The notes under the pieces were generated by a model. The model did not search any database. It worked only from the letters and a program-made list of their open reading frames with translations, and was not told the DNA's origin. Of a stretch of 64,000 nt of DNA, positions 25,506 to 33,745 are shown in pieces. A program made the position numbers and the translations under genes. The stretch covers positions 30,836-94,835 of the forward strand of contig CAMWKO010000009.1 in NCBI GenBank assembly GCA_947174885.1, written 5' to 3'. The stretch comes from an uncultured Clostridia bacterium (lineage in GTDB: Bacteria; Bacillota; Clostridia; Lachnospirales; Lachnospiraceae). The first letter of the stretch is position 1; each line of letters opens with the position of its first letter.

Positions 25506-25796
25506 ATGAAAAAAATAGATAGGAAATTCCTATGCAAATGGATTAATTATAAGTATTTGCTATTGATGGTGGAGGAAAGTATAATAAAAACAGAAAGGCA
25601 AAAGAACTTTTTAGAGAATAAGAATAGGGAGCGATGTGAGATGAAAAAAAATATTTTTACAATGTACCTTTACGATAATAATACCCCAACAGCCATTGCA
25701 AGATGTGTGGGAGCCGGTGACCGGCGGCTTCCTGTTTATACCCCGGTGCCGGAAGGATGGGGAAACAAAATTGTTCAGATTAGCGAGGGTGAGTAA
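25506..25796 (+). CDS. Small hypothetical protein
   Basis: A 96-residue protein, not recognised. The first 45 residues are basic and may be a recent extension. From the internal Met at 25641 the sequence MKKNIFTMYLYDNNTPT onward to DRRLPVYTPVPEGWGNK looks like a separate small domain. A perfect AGGAGG stands before the ATG at 25506, which decides the start. It is the first gene of the unit divergent from LysR, with the next gene two bases after its stop. Confidence 0.5.
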   Translation: MKKIDRKFLCKWINYKYLLLMVEESIIKTERQKNFLENKNRERCEMKKNIFTMYLYDNNTPTAIARCVGAGDRRLPVYTPVPEGWGNKIVQISEGE

Positions 25797-25798
25797 AG

Positions 25799-26053
25799 AT
25801 GGATAACAAAGAGATTAAGCTTGAGAAACTGACCCCGTATGGGTCAAAAGAAGCAGTCATTCAAAATCTGGAAGATGCAGGGTGTACCGGGGACATCATT
25901 GAGTGTTGTATAACCTGTATGGAACAGGGAAAAAAGAATGAATTGCTGAAACGGCTGGAAGAACACAGAACAGGTCTTCTGAACAAGGTACATGAAGAAG
26001 AAAAACATATAGACTGCCTGGATTATTTGGTTTATCAGATTAAGCGCTATTAG
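25799..26053 (+). CDS. Small helical hypothetical protein
   Basis: An 84-residue protein. It is helical, with a charged coiled segment (LKRLEEHRTGLLNKVHEEEKHI) that resembles the dimerisation helix at the end of MerR-like regulators, but it has no DNA-binding domain. Two Cys lie in DIIECCITC. Proteins of this kind occur beside DUF3737 genes in Lachnospiraceae as far as I recall; their function is unknown. Confidence 0.55.
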   Translation: MDNKEIKLEKLTPYGSKEAVIQNLEDAGCTGDIIECCITCMEQGKKNELLKRLEEHRTGLLNKVHEEEKHIDCLDYLVYQIKRY

Positions 26054-26091
26054 TACAAATTTGAATGAATATTGATATGGAGGAAGATATC

Positions 26092-26970
26092 ATGAAAATA
26101 ATTGAAAATCAGACATTTGACATGGAACGTGCACTTTACGGAAGTAATGGTGTATTAGTAAAAAATTGTTCTTTTGACGGACCGGCAGACGGTGAAAGTG
26201 CATTTAAAGAGGGAAGGGATATTGTGACGGAGCATTGTTTTTTCAATCTGCGTTACCCTTTCTGGCATGACCATGGATTGAAAATCACAGATTCGGAAAT
26301 GACAGAACTTTGCCGGGCAGCATTGTGGTATTCTGACAATGTGGAGATTTTGGACAGTAAGCTGCATGGAATCAAAGCACTGAGGGAGTGCAGTAATGTC
26401 CTTATAAAGAATTGTGATATTATTTCACCGGAATTCGGTTGGTCTGTGCGGGAAATCCGTATGGAAGATACCACGGCAATCAGCGAGTATTTCATGATGC
26501 GCTCGGAGAATCTGACATTTAAAGGCGTAAGTTTTAAGGGTAAATACTCTTTCCAATACATCAGGAATGCAACATTTGAAAATTGTGTATTTGATACAAA
26601 AGATGCTTTTTGGCATGGTGAAAACATAACAGTAAAAAACAGTGTGGTAAAGGGCGAATATTTGGCATGGTATTCAGATGGCCTTACTTTGATAGGCTGT
26701 AAGATCATCGGAACACAGCCGCTGTGTTACTGTAAAAATCTGAAACTGCTTGACTGTGAGATGATCGGTACGGATCTTGCCTTTGAAAAATCCGAAGTAG
26801 AGGCAGTCATCACAACAAAGGTTGACAGTATTAAAAATCCGATGTCCGGACGGATTGAGGTGCCGGAAGTGGGAGAGCTGATCATGGATGATGAAAATGC
26901 GAAAGGCGAGGTTCTGATCTGCGGGAAAAAAAATAGAGATATAATCTGCAAAATGTGCAGCTGTGCCTGA
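26092..26970 (+). CDS. DUF3737 family protein, right-handed beta-helix
   Basis: A 292-residue protein built of short repeated strands with stacked polar residues (VLVKNCSFDG, VEILDSKLHGI, VLIKNCDIIS, LTFKGVSFKG, ATFENCVFDT, ITVKNSVVKG, LTLIGCKIIG, LKLLDCEMIG). This is the pattern of a pectate-lyase-like beta-helix and matches DUF3737. No signal peptide is seen. Function is unknown. The start at 26092 is chosen because GGAGGA lies seven bases upstream; an ATG at 26065 lacks one. G+C is higher than in the flanking chromosome. Confidence 0.85.
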   Translation: MKIIENQTFDMERALYGSNGVLVKNCSFDGPADGESAFKEGRDIVTEHCFFNLRYPFWHDHGLKITDSEMTELCRAALWYSDNVEILDSKLHGIKALRECSNVLIKNCDIISPEFGWSVREIRMEDTTAISEYFMMRSENLTFKGVSFKGKYSFQYIRNATFENCVFDTKDAFWHGENITVKNSVVKGEYLAWYSDGLTLIGCKIIGTQPLCYCKNLKLLDCEMIGTDLAFEKSEVEAVITTKVDSIKNPMSGRIEVPEVGELIMDDENAKGEVLICGKKNRDIICKMCSCA

Positions 26971-27091
26971 TTTTTTTAGGAAGTGATACTATGATGGCAA
27001 GTTTCTCTTTGCAAGTAGAATTTTCAATGGACTTCTTTTGGTGCTACGGTTGGTCGTGGGAACATTGACGGTGTAGAGAACTTATCGTTAT

Positions 27092-27262
27092 GGTTTCACA
27101 GCAGGATTAAAAACAGGTCTGGGATCTTTGGTTGAGGATTGTCTGCATGACAAAGCAGTTGCTTTCTGTAAAGGATGCCTTGCCTGTCTGAAATTCCAAC
27201 ACGGTGTGAACCGTGATGATGCGGATAATATCGCACAGAAAATGAAGGAGGCAGATATATGA
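27092..27262 (+). pseudogene. NADPH-dependent FMN reductase fragment
   Basis: The frame reads FTAGLKTGLGSLVEDC and then AFCKGCLACLKF...RDDADNIAQKMKEADI before TGA. This is the central part of a flavodoxin-fold reductase, at the Cys-rich segment normally reading CxGCxxCxxTGxCxxxDD. The FMN-binding N-terminus and the C-terminal half are gone. The stop overlaps the start of the next gene. Upstream sequence (26971-27091) looks like further degraded coding DNA. Confidence 0.65.
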
Positions 27263-27783
27263 AAAAACTGATTTGTACGATGCTGGTTTTTACAGTGTTA
27301 TTTATGACAACTGCCTGTAGAAACAGCAAAGAGGAACAAAATGTTAATATGGAATCGGAAATCAGTACGGCTCTGCCGGATCAGTCGGCAGAATCTATCG
27401 GGGAAAATACAAAACAGGAGGTAACAGAGATGAAGATGAAAGTTCAAGTCGGGGATACCGTTTTTATAGCGACAATGGCAGAGAATTCTTCTGTAGATGC
27501 GCTGAAGGAATTAATGGCAGATGGCTCTCTCACCCTGAATATGAGTGATTATGCAGGCATGGAAAAGAATGCAGATTTGGGAATTACGTTGCCACAGAAC
27601 AATGAACAGATGAATACGCAGGCTGGTGATATTATTTTGTATCAGGGCAGGACGTTTGTTATCTACTATGATACAAATTCATGGAGTCTGACACCAATTG
27701 GGAAAATTGACAATGTGGATGCAGAGGAACTGAGAGAGGCGTTGGGATCTGGAGATGTTAAGGTGACCTTATCTCTTGAATAA
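27259..27783 (+). CDS. Lipoprotein with cyclophilin-like fold domain
   Basis: A 174-residue protein. The signal peptide ends in a lipobox (FMTTAC), giving a lipid-anchored Cys at about residue 20. After a low-complexity linker comes a cyclophilin-like domain (residues about 58-174) with VQVGDTVFIATMAENSSVDALKELM, LNMSDYAGMEKNADLG and DIILYQGRTFVIYYDTNSWSLTPIGKI. The family is small and of unknown activity; peptidyl-prolyl isomerisation has not to my knowledge been shown. AGGAGG precedes the ATG. It often stands beside flavodoxin and aldo/keto-reductase genes, and here only fragments of those remain. Confidence 0.8.
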   Translation: MKKLICTMLVFTVLFMTTACRNSKEEQNVNMESEISTALPDQSAESIGENTKQEVTEMKMKVQVGDTVFIATMAENSSVDALKELMADGSLTLNMSDYAGMEKNADLGITLPQNNEQMNTQAGDIILYQGRTFVIYYDTNSWSLTPIGKIDNVDAEELREALGSGDVKVTLSLE

Positions 27784-27915
27784 CTGAATCAGGTTGTACT
27801 GCCTAAGACTGCCAATCCTGAGCATATGCGAGATAACACAGAGATGAATTTTACAATCAGTGATGGTGATATGGAAATATTAAATAACATGGAACATATT
27901 AGGTTTAATATTTAA
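27784..27915 (+). pseudogene. Aldo/keto reductase C-terminal fragment
   Basis: Directly after the lipoprotein stop codon the frame reads VVLPKTANPEHMRDN and ends in ISDGDMEILNNME. This is the NADP-binding end of aldo/keto reductases (usual form VVIPKSxxPERMxEN...LSxEDM). The catalytic part is missing. A terminator follows, presumably the original one. Confidence 0.7.
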
Positions 27916-27925
27916 TAACACTATG

Positions 27926-27952
27926 CGCTCTGCTTAAGCAGGGCGTTTTTTT
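27926..27952 (+). terminator. Rho-independent terminator
   Basis: CGCTCTGC-TTAA-GCAGGGCG, an 8-bp stem with one G-T pair, is followed by seven T. It ends the 25506-27915 unit. Confidence 0.9.
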
Positions 27953-28118
27953 GTATTCCTTATCCATGCTTTGCGAGGAGCAAAAAAATGCTCTTTAGCG
28001 TTTGGTTGTGCGAAGAATAGAAGACAAAGAGCATAATCAACTTTTAAACTGTATTTTATGTATCTGTGATTATTTAAAGTTTGTAGAAAAGAGGAGATGT
28101 GTGGTAAAATGTCATCGT

Positions 28119-28173
28119 GAATAAACCTGCGGTTTATTCCCTCGCCCCATAAAATTGACAAGCAATTTTATGG
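28119..28173. repeat. Paired hairpins (R3), related to the R2 second hairpin
   Basis: GAATAAACC-TGC-GGTTTATTC (28119-28139) and CCATAAAATTG-ACAAG-CAATTTTATGG (28147-28173) are both perfect. Short direct repeats TGGTAAAAT flank the pair. The first hairpin, with its TCGTG lead-in, resembles the second hairpin of R2. The surrounding gap 27953-28230 has nothing else recognisable. Confidence 0.6.
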
Positions 28174-28230
28174 TAAAATAACAGTGATTTAGTATTTAGT
28201 AAAAGATAGACAAAAAAGGAGTCGGCTTGT

Positions 28231-28614
28231 ATGAAAATAGAACATATTGCTATGTATGTTAATGATTTAGAATTGGCAAAACAGTTTTTTGAAAAGTATA
28301 TGGGTGGGAAATCAAATGATATGTATCATAATGAAAAGACCGGATTTAAGTCGTATTTTCTGACATTTGATGATGGTGCAAGATTAGAGCTTATGAATAA
28401 ACCGGATATGGAGGATACTTACAAATCACTTAAAAGAACAGGCTTTATACATATTGCATTTAGTGTGGGAAGCAAAGAAAAGGTTGACTTATTGACAGAG
28501 GAGATGAAGAAAGACGGATATGAAGTTATCAGTGGACCAAGAACAACAGGTGACGGATATTATGAGAGCTGTATTGTAGCCATTGAGGGAAATCAGATTG
28601 AGATAACCATATAA
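28231..28614 (+). CDS. VOC-family protein, glyoxalase I-like
   Basis: A 127-residue protein with two beta-alpha-beta-beta-beta modules. Predicted metal ligands His5 (KIEHIAMYV), Glu53 (ARLELM), His74 (FIHIAF) and Glu124 (NQIEITI) are all present, as in lactoylglutathione lyase-like metalloenzymes. It may detoxify methylglyoxal or act as another lyase or dioxygenase. It is a single gene with AAAAGGAG upstream. Confidence 0.8.
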   Translation: MKIEHIAMYVNDLELAKQFFEKYMGGKSNDMYHNEKTGFKSYFLTFDDGARLELMNKPDMEDTYKSLKRTGFIHIAFSVGSKEKVDLLTEEMKKDGYEVISGPRTTGDGYYESCIVAIEGNQIEITI

Positions 28615-28637
28615 TAGCATGTAGAAAATAATAGGTA

Positions 28638-28690
28638 TGAACCGACCTCCAATCGTTAGATTTTAGGTCTGACTTTTAAGGGTCGGTTCA
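28638..28690 (+). promoter_or_regulatory. Nested hairpin in front of a GNAT gene
   Basis: TGAACCGACC (28638-28647) pairs perfectly with GGTCGGTTCA (28681-28690). Inside, GTTAGA (28655-28660) pairs with TCTGAC (28668-28673) with one G-T. The structure ends a few bases before the GGGAGG of the GNAT gene. It could be a terminator, a translational control element or part of a dispersed repeat. Confidence 0.6.
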
Positions 28691-28702
28691 GTAATCAGGG
28701 AG

Positions 28703-29209
28703 GTGGTTTTTATAAATTATATTATTAGAGAAATGAAAAAACAGGAATATACGCTTTTAAAGGATTTCCTGTATGAGGCAATATTTATTCCCGCAGGGCA
28801 CGAGCAGGAGGGAATGAAAGCACCTGACAGAAGTATAATAAATCAGCCTGAATTGCAGGTATATATTTCGGATTTTGGCAATAAAAAAGATGATTTATGT
28901 TTTGTAGCTTTGGTGGAGGAAAATATTATAGGTGCAGTATGGGTTAGAGATATGAATGACTATGGTCATATAGGTGAGGGTATTCCATCGTTTGCTGTTT
29001 CATTATATAAGGAATATCGTGGGTATGGAATCGGAACAGAGCTTATGAAAAGAATGCTTGCAGAGTTGAAAATCAGAGGATATGAACAGGCATCGCTTTC
29101 AGTTCAAAAGGAAAACTATGCAGTGGGGATGTATAGGAAGCTTGGTTTTGAAATTTTTGATGAAAATGAAGAGGAATATATTATGGCGATTAGATTCATT
29201 AAAAAATGA
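28703..29209 (+). CDS. GNAT-family N-acetyltransferase with unclear start
   Basis: About 165 residues with a good motif A (LYKEYRGYGIGTELMKRML) and C-terminal MYRKLGFEIFDE. Related proteins begin MNY-x-IREM, which aligns Met with the ATA codon at 28712; GGGAGGTGG lies at proper distance for that codon. The only standard in-frame starts are a GTG at 28703, inside the ribosome site, and an ATG at 28733 with no site. Either ATA is used, or translation is poor, or the start codon has been lost by mutation. Confidence 0.7.
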   Translation: MVFINYIIREMKKQEYTLLKDFLYEAIFIPAGHEQEGMKAPDRSIINQPELQVYISDFGNKKDDLCFVALVEENIIGAVWVRDMNDYGHIGEGIPSFAVSLYKEYRGYGIGTELMKRMLAELKIRGYEQASLSVQKENYAVGMYRKLGFEIFDENEEEYIMAIRFIKK

Positions 29210-29315
29210 TGTTGACATAAGTGAAATATTATGAAAAACATTGTAAGCCTATTGAACAAATATTTATTAAGGAACATTTATGTATCTGAAAAATATTATA
29301 CGAGGAGAAATTAGA

Positions 29316-30062
29316 ATGAACAGAAATGAAGTTATTACAGATCCTGTAAAATTAGTCCGTCTTGAACTTAAAAATGCTGGATTTGATATTGATAATATGA
29401 ATGTACCAAAAAGAGTATATCTGCTTGCAGACAATCTTTATGATATTATGCTCCAAAGGAATTGCGGAAAATATAAATATCCGTTAGGCGGAGAACTTTA
29501 TGTATTTAATGATAATGAGAACGTAGGCTTTATAAAAGGAAATATGTGTTCTCCTGCAATAGCGACACAGGCAGAAGATTTAATTGCCGGAGGAGTAAAG
29601 GAACTGATACATATAGGATATGCAGGTGGGTTACAAACGAATATGAAGGTAGGAGATATCGTACTTACGGATGGAGCATACAACGATACGGCTGTTGCAG
29701 GATTATATGGATTTGATTATGAAATTATTGAAGCTTCTATAGAGTTGACAAATGAGTTGGAGGAGCTTTTAAAAGAAAATAAAATCAGATACAAAAGAGG
29801 TATACATTGGACAACCGATGCAGGATACAGAGAAACCTGGGGACAGCTAATAGATCACAGGGAAAAGGGGGCTCTTTGTGTTGAAATGGAGGGTGTAGGT
29901 CTGTTTACCATAGCCAAATACAGAGATTGTGTTGCGACAGCAATATATATTGTTTCGGATGTACCTGAAGATAGCTGGAATTTGGGATGGGGTGAAGATG
30001 TATTTGAAAAATCAGAACAGCAGGTGATTGATTTGATTATTAATTCAATTCGCAATTTTTAA
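29316..30062 (+). CDS. Nucleoside phosphorylase family protein
   Basis: A 248-residue protein of the PNP/UDP phosphorylase fold. AGGVKELIHIGYAGGLQTNMKVGDIVLTDGAY is the glycine-rich phosphate and ribose region. GALCVEMEGVGLFTIAKYRD is the conserved ribose-binding Met-Glu segment. SDVPEDSWNLGW contains the catalytic Asp region. It cleaves a purine or pyrimidine nucleoside with phosphate; the base is not clear. GAGGAG eight bases before the ATG at 29316 decides the start over an earlier ATG at 29280. Confidence 0.85.
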   Translation: MNRNEVITDPVKLVRLELKNAGFDIDNMNVPKRVYLLADNLYDIMLQRNCGKYKYPLGGELYVFNDNENVGFIKGNMCSPAIATQAEDLIAGGVKELIHIGYAGGLQTNMKVGDIVLTDGAYNDTAVAGLYGFDYEIIEASIELTNELEELLKENKIRYKRGIHWTTDAGYRETWGQLIDHREKGALCVEMEGVGLFTIAKYRDCVATAIYIVSDVPEDSWNLGWGEDVFEKSEQQVIDLIINSIRNF

Positions 30063-30086
30063 TATAAACAGAAATGGAGATTTGAG

Positions 30087-30554
30087 ATGATTGGATTAAT
30101 TGTTGCATATTCCAAGAATCGTGTAATTGGAAATTCAGGATGTATTCCTTGGAAAATAAAAGGTGAACAGAAAAGATTTAAAGAACTGACAACAGGAAAT
30201 GTTGTTATTATGGGACGACGTTCTTATGAAGAAATAGGACATCCGCTTCCAAACAGAACAACAATTGTTGTATCAGGAACTAAGAATTATGATGCAGATA
30301 ATTGTATAACTGTGAAGTCGTTGGGGGAGGCTGTTAAAATTGCCGGAGACAGAAATGTATATATATCCGGTGGAGAAAGTCTTTATAAGGAAGCGTTGTC
30401 TATTGCTGAAAAAATGTATATTACGGAAATTGAACTTGAAGTAGAAGGAGATACTTATTTTCCTGAATTTGATGAAGCTTTGTTCGACAAAGAGATTAAT
30501 CAGCATTTTGATGGCGATATACCATATACTTATGTTACATACACAAGAAAATAG
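30087..30554 (+). CDS. folA: Dihydrofolate reductase family protein
   Basis: A 155-residue protein. LIVAYSKNRVIGNSGCIPW is the Met20-loop region, and an acidic residue (Glu27) follows in KGEQKRFKEL at the substrate-binding position. VVIMGRRSYEEIGHPLPNR and VYISGGESLYKEAL bind NADPH. All features of a working DHFR are present, reducing dihydrofolate to tetrahydrofolate. With no thyA nearby it could be the housekeeping enzyme or an acquired extra, possibly trimethoprim-tolerant, copy. It lies 24 bases after the phosphorylase gene. Confidence 0.85.
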   Translation: MIGLIVAYSKNRVIGNSGCIPWKIKGEQKRFKELTTGNVVIMGRRSYEEIGHPLPNRTTIVVSGTKNYDADNCITVKSLGEAVKIAGDRNVYISGGESLYKEALSIAEKMYITEIELEVEGDTYFPEFDEALFDKEINQHFDGDIPYTYVTYTRK

Positions 30555-30577
30555 ATTGCCCAAAAAGGAGATTTGAT

Positions 30578-31024
30578 ATGAAATACATTATTGCAGGAAA
30601 AGATGATATGGAACTACTCATGGAGAGCAGGTTAGAGATGTTAAGCGTAGTTAATAACTTACCCAAGGAATATGTATTCAGTGACGAACTGCTTAAATAC
30701 AGCAGGGAATATTTTAGCAATGGAAATCAGACAACTGTTTTAGCCATTGATGAAAAAGTAATAGGATGTGCCTCGATATGTTATATTGAAATTATGCCGA
30801 CATTTTCACATCCAACCGGCAAAAGAGCACATCTGATGAATGTATATGTAAACAGCAGTTATCGCAGACAGGGAATTGCTTATGAAATGGTTAATATGCT
30901 GATAAAGGAAGCAAAGGATAAAGGCGTTACGGAAATAAGTCTGGATGCCACAAAAGCCGGCAGACCATTATACAAAAAACTTGGATTTACTGAATCCGAC
31001 GAGTGCATGGTATTATGTCTGTAA
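30578..31024 (+). CDS. GNAT-family N-acetyltransferase
   Basis: A 148-residue protein. Motif A is SSYRRQGIAYEMVNMLI, preceded by RAHLMNVYV and followed by GRPLYKKLGFTESDE. The substrate is unknown. It follows the DHFR gene by 23 bases and is probably co-transcribed with it. Confidence 0.85.
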   Translation: MKYIIAGKDDMELLMESRLEMLSVVNNLPKEYVFSDELLKYSREYFSNGNQTTVLAIDEKVIGCASICYIEIMPTFSHPTGKRAHLMNVYVNSSYRRQGIAYEMVNMLIKEAKDKGVTEISLDATKAGRPLYKKLGFTESDECMVLCL

Positions 31025-31116
31025 GGAATTCAAAAGTTTTAACAAAATCAGGACATTAAAAACCGCTTATGACAAAATATTATTGGAGACCCGAAGGTTA
31101 AAGGAGCTTAAGAGAT

Positions 31117-31746
31117 ATGCAACAGGAGAAATTTTACAGCTTATCACATGATTTAAGGAGAAAATATAAATATTTAGAAAAAATAGTAGGTGGAAATCTT
31201 GAGATAAGAAAGCGATGTCATGTATGCGGACAATATGTAGAGTTTGATGAAAGGGCATATAAGGACTTAATATTTGAAGTTTCTGATAATCCTGAGTATC
31301 CGGATAATATAATGTTTGGGGGCTCACCAAATTTTATTATTATTTCCCAGAGGGCATTAGAGGTATTTAATAAGGAATCAATTACAGGCTTTCAGGCATA
31401 TCCGATTACAATTCTTCATAAAGGACAAAAGATTGAAAGACAATATTACATTTTAAGAGTATATGGAAAAGCAGAATATAATTATAAAAAGATGGGGAAA
31501 AAGCCGGCATTTTACTGTGAAAATTGTGGATATACAGAATATTCAGGGAAAAGACCATTGAATTATGAGTTTACATATTTAAAGGAAAACAGCTGGGATG
31601 GTTCGGATTTATTTTCACTTTCAGCTAAGTATTGCACAGAAAAAGTTATTAACATCATAAAGAAAAATAAATTAACCGGATTTGATGCGGAAGATATTAT
31701 ACATTCTTTAAATCCACATGAACAAAGCTATTGGAAACATTTATAA
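31117..31746 (+). CDS. Double-CxxCG zinc-ribbon protein of unknown function
   Basis: A 209-residue protein. Two CxxCG motifs, at Cys34/Cys37 (RCHVCGQY) and Cys134/Cys137 (YCENCGYTEY), would together hold one zinc. The general plan recalls the double-CXXCG motif proteins described from myxobacteria, some of which are immunity-like, but I cannot confirm homology. No signal peptide or membrane helix is seen. AAAGGAG lies upstream. Confidence 0.6.
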   Translation: MQQEKFYSLSHDLRRKYKYLEKIVGGNLEIRKRCHVCGQYVEFDERAYKDLIFEVSDNPEYPDNIMFGGSPNFIIISQRALEVFNKESITGFQAYPITILHKGQKIERQYYILRVYGKAEYNYKKMGKKPAFYCENCGYTEYSGKRPLNYEFTYLKENSWDGSDLFSLSAKYCTEKVINIIKKNKLTGFDAEDIIHSLNPHEQSYWKHL

Positions 31747-31898
31747 TTCAATAGGTGGAGAAGCTTTTTCCTCCATATGAGCATTAATTCCGTACATTTG
31801 ACAACTCTGATTAAGCAAGAGTATAATGAGAACCAGTAAAGTTGAGCGGAATTGAGAATACTTCTTTTTTACACTGATAGCAGTTGGAGTGAAAAGAA

Positions 31899-31988
31899 GT
31901 TGGTATTGTCATTGCCCATGTGTATGCAGTGGAGGGTGCAAAGGTCATAGTTTGCGGTCGCAGAGTGGAAAGGGTCAGGCAGTTGTAG
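31899..31988 (+). pseudogene. Short-chain dehydrogenase fragment
   Basis: A 29-codon frame reads VGIVIAHVYAVEGAKVIVCGRRVERV before a stop. It matches the start of the Rossmann fold after the GxxxGIG turn (usual form GIGxAxAxxxAxEGAKVxxxGRR). The rest of the 322-base gap 31747-32068 holds nothing recognisable. Confidence 0.5.
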
Positions 31989-32068
31989 ATTTTTATCTTA
32001 ATGTGGCATCCTCTTTTTGAAACCATAGAAGTCTAAGGGCAGAATTACAGACGATTGGAGATAATAAA

Positions 32069-32491
32069 ATGGCAGTAAATTTTTATGAAGAAGTGGAGGA
32101 TGAATTATTAAAATTTGCAGTTATTATAGCAAAACAACAGGATAAATATGTTTTTTGTAAGCATAAGGACAGGAATACCTGGGAGGCTCCGGGAGGACAC
32201 AGAGAGCCGGGTGAGCTGATATTAGAAACTGCAAAGAGAGAGCTGTATGAAGAAACGGGAGCAGTTGATTTTGATATTAAGCAAATCTGTGTATATTCAG
32301 TTATTGCAAAAGATAATTTTAACGGACAGGAAAGCTTTGGAATGCTTTACTATGCCGAGATAAGGTCTTTTGAAAATGAATTGCATAGTGAGATTGAAAG
32401 GATTATAATAACTGACAGATTACCTGATGAATGGACATATCCTCAGATACAGCCAAGACTGATGGAGGAAGCAAAGAAAAGAGGTTTTTAA
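32069..32491 (+). CDS. NUDIX hydrolase
   Basis: A 140-residue protein with a complete Nudix box at 42-65: Gly-Gly, Glu49 of PGEL, then RELYEETGA with the metal-binding REXXEE. The family hydrolyses nucleoside diphosphates linked to another group, for example oxidised dGTP or sugar nucleotides. The substrate is not evident. Its end adjoins a truncated GNAT frame. Confidence 0.85.
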   Translation: MAVNFYEEVEDELLKFAVIIAKQQDKYVFCKHKDRNTWEAPGGHREPGELILETAKRELYEETGAVDFDIKQICVYSVIAKDNFNGQESFGMLYYAEIRSFENELHSEIERIIITDRLPDEWTYPQIQPRLMEEAKKRGF

Positions 32492-32786
32492 TCCAATGCC
32501 GGAAAGTACACCGGAAATTTTAGAGTTATGGAATAGAATTGTAGAGGATAAAGACCATCATATTATCGTGGCAGAAATAGATGGAAGAATTGTTTCTTCC
32601 TGTGTATGTGTAATTATTCCGAATCTTACACATAATCAACAGCCGTATGCCTTTGTTGAGAATGTAATTACAGATGAAAAATATCGTAAGCAGGACTTGG
32701 CTACAGAATGTTTAAATTATGCAAAGAGAATAGCTGAAAAAGAGAATTGCTATAGTAATTTTATAAACAAAAAGGAGTCTGATAAA
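32490..32786 (+). pseudogene. GNAT acetyltransferase fragment, both ends missing
   Basis: The frame begins at NPMPESTPEILELWNRI, runs through HHIIVAEIDGRIVSSCVCVI and ENVITDEKYRKQDLATECL, and passes into the epimerase without a stop. Normal relatives have about 30 residues before and about 30 after this part, including the MLLTGSKK...FYEKAGF end. The acetyl-CoA loop is also altered (RKQDLA for RxxGLA). The left junction is inside the stop codon of the NUDIX gene. Confidence 0.7.
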
Positions 32787-33686
32787 ATGAGAAAGATATT
32801 AGTTACCGGTGGTACAGTATTTGTAAGTAAATTTGTAGCAGAATATTATGTGAATGCAGGAGACGAAGTCTATGTATTAAATAGAAATAATCATTCACAG
32901 CCTGAGGGAACAATTCTTATAGAGGCAAACAGAAATAATCTTGGAGATGTGTTAAAGCAGTATGAGTTTGATGTGGTATTGGATGTTACTGCATACACAG
33001 GAGCGGATATAATAAATTTGGTTAAGGCTTTGGGTAATTTCAGGGATTACATATTTATCAGCTCCAGTGCGGTGTATCCTGAATCCTTACCACAGCCTTT
33101 TAGTGAGGAACAGCAGGTAGGGGAAAATAAGTATTGGGGTGTATATGGTACAAATAAGATTGATGCAGAAAGAGAACTGTTAAAAAGGGTTCCCGATGCG
33201 TACATATTACGTCCGCCATATTTATATGGGGAGATGAATAATGTATACAGAGAAGCATTTGTTTTTGAGTGTGCAGATAAGGACCGTAAATTTTATCTTC
33301 CAAAGGATGGCAAAATGAGGTTACAGTTTTTCCATGTTCGTGATTTATGCAGATGTATTGACAGTATTATAGAAAAACACCCATCAAATCATGTTTTTAA
33401 TGTTGGAAATGAAGAAAGTATATCTGTCAGAGAATGGGTTGATTTGTGCTATGGTACAACCGGACATACGCCTGAATATGTGGAGGTACATAAGGATATA
33501 AACCAGAGAGAATATTTCAGCTTTTATGATTATGAATATATGCTTGATGTATCAAAACAAAAGGAGCTGATAAAGGATACAATTCCTATGGATAGAGGAC
33601 TTAAAGAGGCTTATATCTGGTATAGTGAGAATAAGAATAGTGTGAACAGAAAAGAGTATATCGAATATATAGATAAAAATTTGTAA
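32787..33686 (+). CDS. NAD-dependent epimerase/dehydratase family protein
   Basis: A 299-residue extended short-chain dehydrogenase. The nucleotide-binding turn reads TGGTVFVSKFVAEY, lacking the second glycine of the classical TGxxGxxG but usual for this subfamily. FISSSAVYPES holds the catalytic Ser, and YGTNKIDAE the catalytic Tyr-x-x-x-Lys. YILRPPYLYGE follows. It probably modifies a nucleotide sugar; the substrate is unknown. The start at 32787 is set by AAAGGAG nine bases upstream. The frame is open further upstream into a GNAT fragment, so a fused longer product is possible but unlikely. Confidence 0.85.
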   Translation: MRKILVTGGTVFVSKFVAEYYVNAGDEVYVLNRNNHSQPEGTILIEANRNNLGDVLKQYEFDVVLDVTAYTGADIINLVKALGNFRDYIFISSSAVYPESLPQPFSEEQQVGENKYWGVYGTNKIDAERELLKRVPDAYILRPPYLYGEMNNVYREAFVFECADKDRKFYLPKDGKMRLQFFHVRDLCRCIDSIIEKHPSNHVFNVGNEESISVREWVDLCYGTTGHTPEYVEVHKDINQREYFSFYDYEYMLDVSKQKELIKDTIPMDRGLKEAYIWYSENKNSVNRKEYIEYIDKNL

Positions 33687-33745
33687 AATGCAAAGTGAAG
33701 AATGAAGTCAGGCGCTTATGATAGGAGTATTAGGAGGGATTGACC

